The notes beneath the pieces were generated by a model. The model worked only from the letters and a program-made list of their open reading frames with translations, did not search any database and was not told the origin of the DNA. The translations under genes were made by a program, and so were the position numbers. Shown piece after piece: positions 10,313-17,329 of a DNA stretch of 64,000 nt (the stretch's first letter is position 1; every line of letters begins with the position of its first letter). Origin of the DNA: Actinomadura sp. K4S16 (GTDB taxonomy: Bacteria > Actinomycetota > Actinomycetes > Streptosporangiales > Streptosporangiaceae); the NCBI RefSeq assembly GCF_008327685.1, contig NZ_BDDE01000027.1:1-64000 (forward strand), read 5' to 3'.

Positions 10313-11521
10313 CTATTGGAAGTCGTTTACCCGGCGCCCGTGCTTCCACACGGCGTGTGTGAGGGGCACTCCGGGACGGTAGGCGAGGTGGATGTAGGAC
10401 GGTGCGTCGAGGACGTGGACGTCGGCCCGGGCGCCTGGCGTCAGGTGCCCCACGTCGGTGCGGCGGAGGGCGCGGGCGCCGCCTGCGGTCGCCGACCAGA
10501 CGGCCTCGGCGGGCGTCATGTGCATGTCGCGGACGGCCACGGCGATGCAGAACGCCATGCTGGAGCTGTAGCAGGATCCGGGGTTGCAGTCGGTGGCGAG
10601 GGCGACGGTGGCCCCGGCGTCCAGGAGGCGGCGCGCGTCCGGGTAGGGCTGGCGGGTGGAGAACTCGACGCCGGGCAGGAGCGTCGCGACCGTCCGGGAC
10701 GACGCCAGCGCGTCCACGTCGGCGTCGCCGAGGAACGTGCAGTGGTCGGCGGACGCGGCGTCCAGCTCGACGGCGAGCCGCACGGCGGGCCCCTGCGTGA
10801 GCTGGTTCGCGTGGAGGCGCGGCAGCAGGCCCGCCTTCACGCCCGCCGTGAGGACCTCCCGGGCCTGGTCGGCGTCGAAGGCGCCCTCCTCGCAGAAGAC
10901 GTCCACCCAGCGCGCGTGCGGAGCGCAGGCGGCGAGCATGTCGGTGGCGGCGAGGCGGGCGTACCCGGCGGTGTCGCCCGCGTACTCGGCGGGGACGACG
11001 TGGGCGCCGAGGTAGGTCACCTCGTCGGCGTACTCGGCGGCGATCCGGACGGCGCGCGCCTCCTGCTCGACCGTGAGGCCGTAGCCGGACTTGCACTCGA
11101 CCGTCGTGACGCCCTGCCGGGCCATCTCGCCGACGAGGCGGCGCACGTTGGCGCGCAGTTCGTCGTCGGACGCGGCGCGGGTGCGCTCGACGGTCGTGCG
11201 GATGCCTCCCGCGGCGTACTTCTCGCCGCTCATCCGGGCCGCGAACTCCTCGGCGCGCTCACCGGCGAAGACCAGGTGGGCGTGGGAGTCCACGAAGCCG
11301 GGCAGCACCGCCCGCCCGGCGGCGTCGAACGACTCGTCGGCGGCGGGCGCGGACGAGGACGGCCCCGTCCACGCGACCGCGCCGTCCTCGATCACCAGCG
11401 CGGCGTCGCGGACGACGGCGAGGCCGCCGCCCGCGGCGGGATCGTTGGTGACGAGCTCTCCGATGTCGGTGATGACCGTGCTCGTGGAGTTGCCCCTGCT
11501 CGTGGGGATGACCGTGCTCAC
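10313..11521 (-). CDS. hutI: Imidazolonepropionase
   Basis: Third enzyme of histidine degradation: opens 4-imidazolone-5-propionate to N-formimino-L-glutamate. 402 residues, amidohydrolase barrel. The metal site begins with His80-x-His82 in '[13 protein letters not shown]'; 'YLGAHVVP', 'HANQLTQG' and '[14 protein letters not shown]' supply the remaining ligands and substrate contacts. GTG start at 11521 with no strong ribosome-binding site. The first 20 residues repeat themselves (STVI...STVI), from a 13-bp duplication GAGCACGGTCATC. In related actinomycetes hutI directly follows hutF; here about 5.8 kb separates them. Confidence 0.95.
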   Translation of the reverse strand: MSTVIPTSRGNSTSTVITDIGELVTNDPAAGGGLAVVRDAALVIEDGAVAWTGPSSSAPAADESFDAAGRAVLPGFVDSHAHLVFAGERAEEFAARMSGEKYAAGGIRTTVERTRAASDDELRANVRRLVGEMARQGVTTVECKSGYGLTVEQEARAVRIAAEYADEVTYLGAHVVPAEYAGDTAGYARLAATDMLAACAPHARWVDVFCEEGAFDADQAREVLTAGVKAGLLPRLHANQLTQGPAVRLAVELDAASADHCTFLGDADVDALASSRTVATLLPGVEFSTRQPYPDARRLLDAGATVALATDCNPGSCYSSSMAFCIAVAVRDMHMTPAEAVWSATAGGARALRRTDVGHLTPGARADVHVLDAPSYIHLAYRPGVPLTHAVWKHGRRVNDFQ

Positions 11522-11606
11522 CGGGGCAGGATCTCACGCGGCGGCGCGGGATCCCCCACCGCGCGGCACCGGCGGGCCGGAGCCCGGTCACCGGTGCGCC
11601 CGGGCG

Positions 11607-11855
11607 TCAGATCCGTGTCAGGTGCAGGACGCCGGCGGCGTCCGCCCGCACCTCGACGGCCTCCCGGGTGTAGCGGCCGGACGCGCCGGAGGCGAAGCGG
11701 ATCCCGGGGGCCACGCGGACCCGCGGCACCGCGAAGAAGACGGCGGTGACCCGGTCCGGCTCACCGTCGCGCACGGCGGCGCAGACCTCGACCTTGGTCC
11801 GTCCGTCCTGCCGGGGCGTCAGCACGGCGTGCCCGCGCTCGATCCGTTGCGGCAT
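11607..11855 (-). CDS. Hypothetical protein (82 aa), end of Mau-like cassette
   Basis: Small soluble protein of unknown function, predicted to be mostly beta ('KVEVCAAVRDGEPDRVTAVF', 'RVAPGIRFASGASGRYTREA', 'VEVRADAAGVLHLTRI'). One cysteine. The ATG has a clear GGAGAGGAAGGA ribosome-binding site 5-6 bases upstream, so I regard it as real, although the upstream gene's reading frame overlaps its first 95 bases. It is the last same-strand gene before hutI, with an 85-base gap, and likely belongs to the operon beginning at 14329. Confidence 0.55.
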   Translation of the reverse strand: MPQRIERGHAVLTPRQDGRTKVEVCAAVRDGEPDRVTAVFFAVPRVRVAPGIRFASGASGRYTREAVEVRADAAGVLHLTRI

Positions 11856-12273
11856 CTCGGTCCTTCCTCTCCAGTGGACGCGGTTCCAGGGGACGCAGTG
11901 GCGATCTCGGTTCCAGGGGGCTCTGGAAGAGCACCCGGCGCCAGTCGCCGGCGAAGCAGAAGACCCCGGCCGCGGTGCGGACGCCCAGGGCGTGGGGGAC
12001 GCCGGCCGCTCCGACGTGCGCGGTCACGTTCCCCATCGAGTAGATGCTCTGGAGGTCCTCCCACAGCGAGACGCTGAGGAGGGTGCGCCGCCGCCACTGC
12101 ACGACCGCGCGCGACGCCACCAGGCCGCGGGCGTGGCGGCGCACCTGCCGCTTCACCCGGACGTGCAGGACGATCAGGGCGAGTAGTTTGGGCAGCGTGC
12201 CGCATTCGAAGCGGGTCACCACGACCTGCCCGAGCGCGGGGTCCGGCTCGATGACCGGGGTCAGGCCGCCCAC
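11761..12273 (-). CDS. Conserved-type hypothetical protein with odd C-terminal tail
   Basis: About 170 residues. The core 'VVTRFECGTLPKLLALIVLH', 'ASRAVVQWRRRTLLSVSLW', 'LQSIYSMGNVTAHVG' and 'TAAGVFCFAGDWRRVLF' looks like a compact basic protein resembling uncharacterised actinomycete proteins; no function known. GTG at 12273 overlaps the end of the membrane-protein gene by 13 bases; internal GTG codons just before 'VTRFECG' are alternative starts. After 'WRRVLF' the frame runs into a Pro/Arg repeat (PLEP twice, from a GGTTCCAGGGG direct repeat) and then 95 bases into the next gene. That suggests the original stop was lost by a small indel. Confidence 0.5.
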   Translation of the reverse strand: MGGLTPVIEPDPALGQVVVTRFECGTLPKLLALIVLHVRVKRQVRRHARGLVASRAVVQWRRRTLLSVSLWEDLQSIYSMGNVTAHVGAAGVPHALGVRTAAGVFCFAGDWRRVLFQSPLEPRSPLRPLEPRPLERKDRDAATDRARARRADAPAGRTDQGRGLRRRARR

Positions 12274-12836
12274 GCCAGGGCCCAGGCCGCCGCCGCGAGC
12301 AGCAGGCCCGCTCCCGACGTCCGCCGCAGCGTCCTCGCCCATCGGTGATCCTTTCCGCTGCCGAGCAGTCCCATCGCCCGGTCGCTCATGCTCCAGGCGG
12401 TGACGGCCACACTGACGATCAGGGAGAGCGCCACGAGCAGCGCCGCGCCGACGTCCGGCCGCAGGAGCACCACCGCCCCCATGGCCGCCCAGATGAGAGA
12501 CGTCGTCTTCTGCGTGGTGAACAGCAGCCCGAGGTCGAACCCCCACGTGACGCCGAGCGTCCCGGGAGGCAGCCTGTGCACGAGCTCCTGCGGCACCTGC
12601 CGCCACACGTGCGGGGTCCGGTTCAGCATGTCGGCGACCGCGAACGCGACGGCGGCCGCGACCACCAGCCAGACCCTCACCGGCTCGGGCAGCACCGAGC
12701 GCAGGAGGACGCCGAGCACGTACGCGGGGACCGCAAGCATGAGGCCCGCCAGGGCGCCGCCGACGGCGAGCCCTGCCAGGAACTTCGCGCCGCTGCGCCT
12801 GCTGCGGCGGAGCATGGGACCGGCGACCCCGGCCAT
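12261..12836 (-). CDS. Multi-pass membrane protein of unknown function
   Basis: 191 residues with about four to five membrane spans (roughly 18-43, 54-72, 116-128, 132-150, 170-190). A conserved-looking periplasmic or cytosolic loop contains 'NRTPHVWRQVPQELVHRLPP' and 'GLLFTTQKTTSLIW'. No known family recognised. It follows the ten-cysteine Tat protein gene and overlaps the next gene's GTG start, so it belongs to the MauE/MauD-like cassette. It could be a membrane partner or immunity/processing factor for the exported cysteine-rich protein; this is inference from position only. Confidence 0.6.
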   Translation of the reverse strand: MAGVAGPMLRRSRRSGAKFLAGLAVGGALAGLMLAVPAYVLGVLLRSVLPEPVRVWLVVAAAVAFAVADMLNRTPHVWRQVPQELVHRLPPGTLGVTWGFDLGLLFTTQKTTSLIWAAMGAVVLLRPDVGAALLVALSLIVSVAVTAWSMSDRAMGLLGSGKDHRWARTLRRTSGAGLLLAAAAWALAWAA

Positions 12837-12845
12837 GGAGCGGCC

Positions 12846-12905
12846 TCAAGGGCTCAGGACCTGGAGCACCGCTCCCACGGCGCCGATGATCACCCAGACC
12901 GTCAC
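12846..12905 (-). CDS. Possible 19-residue hydrophobic micro-ORF
   Basis: In the 82-base gap between the ten-cysteine gene and the membrane-protein gene, a GTG-initiated frame encodes 'VTVWVIIGAVGAVLQVLSP', a single hydrophobic helix. The ribosome-binding site is poor (GCGGGAAC). It could be a small membrane peptide of the cassette, or simply spacer sequence. No homologue known to me. Confidence 0.25.
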   Translation of the reverse strand: MTVWVIIGAVGAVLQVLSP

Positions 12906-12918
12906 GTTCCCGCGCCCG

Positions 12919-13218
12919 TCAGCTGTACTTGCATTCCGCGGCGGACTTGATCGACGAGGGGCAGTAGGCCCCCGCGTTGATCGTCTCGCAGCAGGTGCAG
13001 TGGAGGTAGCCGTTGTCAGGCGGCGAGCACGTCCAGAGGTAGCCCTCGTAGGAGCGGCACGTGGTCATGGAGATGGACGGTGCCTTGCAGAGGTTGCAGC
13101 AGTAGTACTTGTACTTCGCGGCGTGCGCCGTCCCGGCCCCGCCGAAGATCACGGCGGCGGTGGTCAGCCCGGTGGCGCCGACGCCGGAGAAGAACCGGCG
13201 CCTCGTGAACCGTCTCAT
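12919..13218 (-). CDS. Tat-exported ten-cysteine small protein
   Basis: 99-residue precursor. The N-terminus 'RRFTRRRFFSGVGATGLTT' has the twin-arginine motif (Arg6-Arg7 with Phe9), a hydrophobic stretch and an Ala-His-Ala cleavage site near residue 33. The mature part of about 66 residues holds ten cysteines (40, 41, 44, 54, 64, 74, 76, 77, 86, 96), three in 'HCTCCE' and three in 'YCCNLC'; enough for five disulfides. The ATG overlaps the stop of the MauD-like gene (ATGA). In methylamine dehydrogenase clusters MauE and MauD are needed to make the disulfide-rich Tat-exported small subunit, and this gene sits in that position. It is much shorter than MauA, has a single Trp (so no TTQ pair), and no large subunit is present. 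Could be a redox protein, metal binder or bacteriocin-like peptide. Confidence 0.75.
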   Translation of the reverse strand: MRRFTRRRFFSGVGATGLTTAAVIFGGAGTAHAAKYKYYCCNLCKAPSISMTTCRSYEGYLWTCSPPDNGYLHCTCCETINAGAYCPSSIKSAAECKYS

Positions 13219-13742
13219 GCGGTCTCCATCTCCTTCCGCACCGCGTCGCGGAGCGCGGCGACGTCGTTGAAGGTGTGGGCCGAGGCCAGCCGGCCGCCGC
13301 GGAAGACGAGCGCGGTCGGGCTGATCTCGACGGCGAACTCCGCCCGCGTCCAGGCGCCGCCCTCGTCCACGTGGTGCCGGTAGGAGCCGAGGCGGTTGGC
13401 GGTGACGAAGTCCTCGCCGCCCTCCCGGGCGCCGGTCGATATCACCAGGCCCAGTTCCGCCCAGGCGAGGTGCTCGGGCTCGGCGGCGAGCTGCTTGGCG
13501 ATGGTCTGGCAGGACGCGCAGACCGTGCTCAGCACGAGGATCACGGCGTCGTCGCGGTCGGGCAGTCCCGCGGGCCACTCGCCGGGCTCGCGGCCGATGT
13601 TCGTGCCGTCCAGCGGCCGCACGACGGGGACCGGGCGGTCGTCCGGATCGGGCACCCGCGTCGCGAGCTCGCCGAGCATGGCGAAGAGCACCACGACGGC
13701 GGCGGTCAGCAGCAGCAGCGCGAAGCCGAACACGATGAGCAT
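13215..13742 (-). CDS. MauD-like membrane-anchored thioredoxin-fold protein
   Basis: 175 residues: one N-terminal membrane anchor (2-24), then an extracytoplasmic thioredoxin/TlpA domain with 'VLSTVCASCQTIAKQL' carrying the Cys75-x-x-Cys78 pair. This matches MauD proteins, which with MauE help form disulfides in exported subunits. The start overlaps the MauE-like stop by one base (TGATG) and its own stop overlaps the next start (ATGA), so all three are translationally coupled. The late domain 'AEFAVEISPTALVFRGGRLA' contains the cis-Pro loop ('SPTA'). Expected to deliver or isomerise disulfides in the ten-cysteine protein. Confidence 0.82.
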   Translation of the reverse strand: MLIVFGFALLLLTAAVVVLFAMLGELATRVPDPDDRPVPVVRPLDGTNIGREPGEWPAGLPDRDDAVILVLSTVCASCQTIAKQLAAEPEHLAWAELGLVISTGAREGGEDFVTANRLGSYRHHVDEGGAWTRAEFAVEISPTALVFRGGRLASAHTFNDVAALRDAVRKEMETA

Positions 13743-14329
13743 CAGCGCGCCTCACTTCCTGCGAGCGGACTCGCGTCGAGCGGTCGCCCCGCGGCGGGGG
13801 CGGGCGGGGCCGCGGCGCGGATCCGGCTCAGCAGCCGTTGCCGGATCAGCTCGCGGTGGGCGGAGAGGCAGAGCGCCAGGGAGCCCGTCGAGGCGAGCAG
13901 CACGGCGCCCTCGGTGTGGTCCGCGGGCGTCGCGGTGGTCGCGGCGAGCGGCAGGACGGCGGCGAGCAGCAGCCCGACCGCCACGTTCGACCAGCCGAGG
14001 GGGCGGTCGGCCGACGCCCCGAAGCAGCCGCACGGGGCGGTGCTCCGCCGGGTCCGGCCGAGGACGCCGAACGCGGCGAACAGCAGGCCGAGCAGCGAGG
14101 CCAGGACGGCGGCGGGCACGCGGAGGGGACCGACGATCAGCGCGACCGCCGCGGCGATCTCGACGGCGGCGAGCCCCCGCACCGCCGCCGGGCGGTCCGC
14201 GGCGGGCGTCAGCTCGGCCAGCGCGCGGCGCAGCGGCCCGGGGACCACGAGCTTCGCGAGCCCGGAGTTGAGGAGGACCGCGGCCGCCGCCGCGTCCGCG
14301 GCGGTCAGTGCCCATTCGTCCGGCGCCAT
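13742..14329 (-). CDS. MauE/DoxX-like redox membrane protein
   Basis: 195 residues with four predicted membrane spans (about 14-30, 52-68, 72-90, 118-135). The diagnostic Cys100-x-Cys102 pair in 'APCGCFGASADRP' is the MauE-type motif. Such proteins are thought to move reducing or oxidising equivalents between membrane quinones and MauD-type thioredoxins. It is the first gene of the cassette, with a strong GGAGGAGGT ribosome-binding site 6 bases before ATG. The C-terminal 45 residues are a cytoplasmic Ala/Pro-rich tail. Family known from methylamine utilisation, but no methylamine dehydrogenase genes are present here. Confidence 0.82.
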   Translation of the reverse strand: MAPDEWALTAADAAAAAVLLNSGLAKLVVPGPLRRALAELTPAADRPAAVRGLAAVEIAAAVALIVGPLRVPAAVLASLLGLLFAAFGVLGRTRRSTAPCGCFGASADRPLGWSNVAVGLLLAAVLPLAATTATPADHTEGAVLLASTGSLALCLSAHRELIRQRLLSRIRAAAPPAPAAGRPLDASPLAGSEAR

Positions 14330-14416
14330 TCGGCCACCTCCTCCGAGGAGGCTAACCAGCCGTCCGGCTCAAGATCACGAGGCTGGACGACTCATCTTCG
14401 GCGGCGGCCGGCGGCC

Positions 14417-14460
14417 CCGGTTGAGCCGCCGGTTGAGCAAGGAGCGGGCTCCGGTTGAGC
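14417..14460. repeat. Three direct copies of CCGGTTGAGC upstream of the Mau-like cassette
   Basis: Perfect 10-bp copies at 14417-14426, 14429-14438 and 14451-14460, with start-to-start spacing of 12 and 22 bases, i.e. near one and two helical turns. They lie about 90-130 bases before the MauE-like start and just after the LAL regulator's stop, where a regulator site would be expected. No similar cluster was noticed elsewhere in the window. Confidence 0.55.
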
Positions 14461-14514
14461 ACTCCCGGGGATGACCGGCGGCGGAACGGCGGCGAAGGCG
14501 CCGCCCGCCGGGTG

Positions 14515-17262
14515 TCATTCGCCCGGGCGGCCGGAACCCGCGCCGAAGTCCAGCCGCCGAAGCTCCGCGCGGGTCCTGACGCCGAGCTTGGGATACGCGC
14601 GGTAGAGGTGGTTTCCGACCGTCCGCGGGCTGAGATAGAGCCGGGCCGCTATCTCCCGGTTGGTCGCGCCCGCGGCGGCCAACCGCACCACCTGCAGTTC
14701 CTGGTGGGTCAGGCCGCCGGCTCCCGGACCGCCGCCCGCCGGACCGCGGTCCGCCCCCGCCGCGGGACCGGCCACCCCGGCGGCCCCGAGTTCGGCCCTC
14801 GCGCGTTCGGCCCAGACCCGCGCGTCCACGGTCGTGAACAGCTCCACGGCCAGGGCCAGGTGCCGGTGGGCTTCGGCCCGGCGGCGCGCCCTCCTCAACC
14901 ACTCGCCGTAGAGTAGTTCCGTCCGAGCTCGTTCGTAGGTGTTGCCGCCCTCCCGGCCCAGCAGTTCCGCCGCGCGCGCGAAGTGGTGCTCTGCCTCGTC
15001 CCGGGGCGCGAGCTGGCCCCGGCAACGCTCCAGGAGCGCCAGCGCGGTCGGCGAGGGATGCTTCGCGGCCCGGTCTTCGAGCAGGGCGAGGGGCCGCCGT
15101 GCCCGTTCCGGCCGCCTGCACCGCACGGCGGCCTCCACCCGGTCGGACGCCTGGCGGACGACGGTCGCGACCGGCCCCGCCTCCGGCGCGCTCTCCGGGA
15201 CGTCCTCCAGGCGTGCGAGCGCCTCGTCGTGGCGGCCGTGCCCGAGGTCGAGCAGGGCGAGCGCCCAGGTCCCCAGGGAGACGGTCGGCGTGATCCGCTC
15301 GGCGCGGGCGTGCTCCGTCCCGGCCGCGACCAGGTCCGCGCAGCGCCGCTCGTCCCCCTCGACGGCGGCCAGCCAGCCGAGGAGGCAGCTCAGGTGGCCG
15401 GAGCGGTGCCGCCCGCCCGCGAGCCGCAGCCCTTCCTCGGCGGCTTCGCGCGCCTCGCGGTGGCGTCCCCGGTCGATCTGCGCGTGGGCGAGGACCTGCA
15501 GCGCGTAGGGGAGCCGCCCGGCCGCGTCGCGGCAGTCCCGCGCGAACCGGGACGCGGCCTCGTGCGCACCGTCCGCGAGGGCGAGGCAGGCGGCCGCGAG
15601 GCGGCGGCCGGGTTCGTCCGCCAGGGAGCCCAGCAGCCCGCCGAGGCCTCCGGCGCCGCCCGCCGGACCCGCTGCCTCGGCGACCGCCCGCGCCAGGTCC
15701 GCCGCCGGCGAGTGCCCGGGCGGCCGGACGGCCCGCAGCGCGTCCGCGGCCTCCCGCACGAGCCCCGGATCGCCCGCGTGCCATCCGCACCGGACGGCGT
15801 CCGCCAGCATCAGCAGCGCCTCCGCCGGGTCCCGGCGGACGATCGGCAGGGCGCCCTCGACCAGCGTCCGCGCCGCCCGGCCCGGCGAGCCGCACTCGAA
15901 CTCCACCGCCGCGCCGACCTGTGCGAGCTCGGCGCGCGTCAGCGTGTCGGCGGCGAGCGGGGCGGCCCGCGCCGCAAGCTCCGCCGCCGCGCCGAACAGG
16001 CCCGCCTCGCTCGCCGACCGCGCGGCCGCGGCGAGCCGGTGGGCGCGGACGCCGCCGTCCGGGGTCAGCTCGGCGGCCCGCGCGTAGCACAGGTAGGCGC
16101 GCCGGTCGCCGGACCACTCCCCCGCCCGCTCCAGCTCCGCCGCGACGTCCTCGCCGCGTCCGAGGGCCGCGGCCGCCCGGTGCCAGGCCCGCGCCTCGGG
16201 GTCCTCGCGCCCGGCGCGGTCCGCGAGCGCCCGATGGACGGCGCGCCGCTCCGACGCGGTGGCGTGCTGGTAGGAGGCGGCCCGCACGAGCGGGTGCGTG
16301 AAGGCCACCGCCGTCCCGGCCGCCTCGACCAGGCCCGCGCGTTCGGCGGGCGCCAGGTCCGCGGCGGACGCGCCGAGCCTGGACGCGGCCGCCGCGAGCC
16401 GCGCGGCGTCGCGGGCGTCGTCCGCCGCCGCCGCGAGCAGCAGGGTCCGGGTGCGGGCGGGCAGCGCGTCGAGCCGCTCCGCCGCCTCGTCCAGGACGGG
16501 CCCGCGGATCGGGCGGGTGCCGTCGTGGAACGTGAACGGGTTGATGCGCCCCGCGCGCTGGCCCGGGGTGAGGCATCCGGCGAGGAGCCGCAGCGCGAGC
16601 GGGTTGCCGTCCGCTTCGGCGACGACGCGCTCCACGGCGAGCGGGCTCAGCCCTCCGCCTCCGTCGCGCAGCAGCGCGGCCGCCTCGTGCGGTTCCAGCG
16701 CGTCCGGCCTGATGTCCGGGAGCCCCGACGACCGGAAGGTCTCCTCCCCGCGATCGGCCGCGAGCAGGGCGACCGGCTCCGCGGCCAGGCGGCGTGCGGC
16801 GAACGCCAGCACGTCCGCCGAGGCCGGGTCCAGCCACTGCGCGTCGTCGACCAGGCAGAGCACCGGGCGCTCGCCGGCGATCCGGCGCAGCAGGGCGAGG
16901 AAGGCGAGGCGGACGGGGACGAGGTCCACCTCCCCGTCGGGGCACGGCTCGCTCAGCGCGCGGAGGCGGTCGGCGGCGGCGCCGGGGAGAGCGTCGAAGC
17001 CGTCCCGGACGGGCCGCAGCAGGAGGTCCAGGCCCGCGAAGGGCTGCCCCGCCTCGCACGGGGATCCGGCGCAGCGCAGCGCCAGGGTGCCGTCCGCGGC
17101 GTCCGCCGCGTGGTCGAGCAGCGCGGTCTTGCCGATGCCCGGCGCGCCGCGGATGACGGCGGCACCGCCGCGCCCGGTCCGCGCGCCCGCGATGAGCCGT
17201 TCGATCCGCGCCTGTTCGACGCTCCTGCCGTACAACATGGGAGGGGTGCCCATATCGACCAC
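14515..17262 (-). CDS. Large ATP-binding LuxR (LAL) family regulator
   Basis: 915-residue cytoplasmic activator-type protein. N-terminal AAA-like ATPase: Walker A 'GAPGIGKTALL' at 39-49 and Walker B 'VLCLVDDAQWLD' near 135-146. A long TPR-like helical middle follows, and a C-terminal LuxR helix-turn-helix ('LTHQELQVVRLAAAGATNRE', 'YLSPRTVGNHLYRAYPKLGV') sits in the last 70 residues. This is the architecture of LAL (MalT-like) regulators of secondary metabolism and exported products. It lies between hutF and the MauE-like gene on the same strand; three 10-bp repeats follow it. The most likely target is the downstream cassette (inference). ATG at 17262, with an in-frame ATG nine bases on. Confidence 0.92.
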   Translation of the reverse strand: MVDMGTPPMLYGRSVEQARIERLIAGARTGRGGAAVIRGAPGIGKTALLDHAADAADGTLALRCAGSPCEAGQPFAGLDLLLRPVRDGFDALPGAAADRLRALSEPCPDGEVDLVPVRLAFLALLRRIAGERPVLCLVDDAQWLDPASADVLAFAARRLAAEPVALLAADRGEETFRSSGLPDIRPDALEPHEAAALLRDGGGGLSPLAVERVVAEADGNPLALRLLAGCLTPGQRAGRINPFTFHDGTRPIRGPVLDEAAERLDALPARTRTLLLAAAADDARDAARLAAAASRLGASAADLAPAERAGLVEAAGTAVAFTHPLVRAASYQHATASERRAVHRALADRAGREDPEARAWHRAAAALGRGEDVAAELERAGEWSGDRRAYLCYARAAELTPDGGVRAHRLAAAARSASEAGLFGAAAELAARAAPLAADTLTRAELAQVGAAVEFECGSPGRAARTLVEGALPIVRRDPAEALLMLADAVRCGWHAGDPGLVREAADALRAVRPPGHSPAADLARAVAEAAGPAGGAGGLGGLLGSLADEPGRRLAAACLALADGAHEAASRFARDCRDAAGRLPYALQVLAHAQIDRGRHREAREAAEEGLRLAGGRHRSGHLSCLLGWLAAVEGDERRCADLVAAGTEHARAERITPTVSLGTWALALLDLGHGRHDEALARLEDVPESAPEAGPVATVVRQASDRVEAAVRCRRPERARRPLALLEDRAAKHPSPTALALLERCRGQLAPRDEAEHHFARAAELLGREGGNTYERARTELLYGEWLRRARRRAEAHRHLALAVELFTTVDARVWAERARAELGAAGVAGPAAGADRGPAGGGPGAGGLTHQELQVVRLAAAGATNREIAARLYLSPRTVGNHLYRAYPKLGVRTRAELRRLDFGAGSGRPGE

Positions 17263-17329
17263 TACATGATCGTAAACGGCGCGTGCCGGCAGGCAAGGGG
17301 GCGGCCGGTTCCCGTCCTGGAATCGAGGC

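Noticed and set aside
12919-13218. Direct identification of the ten-cysteine protein as MauA (methylamine dehydrogenase small subunit) or as a halocin C8-type bacteriocin
   Set aside because: Too short and with one Trp for MauA, and no large subunit. Cysteine count and Tat signal recall halocin C8, but the spacing and sequence do not match by eye.
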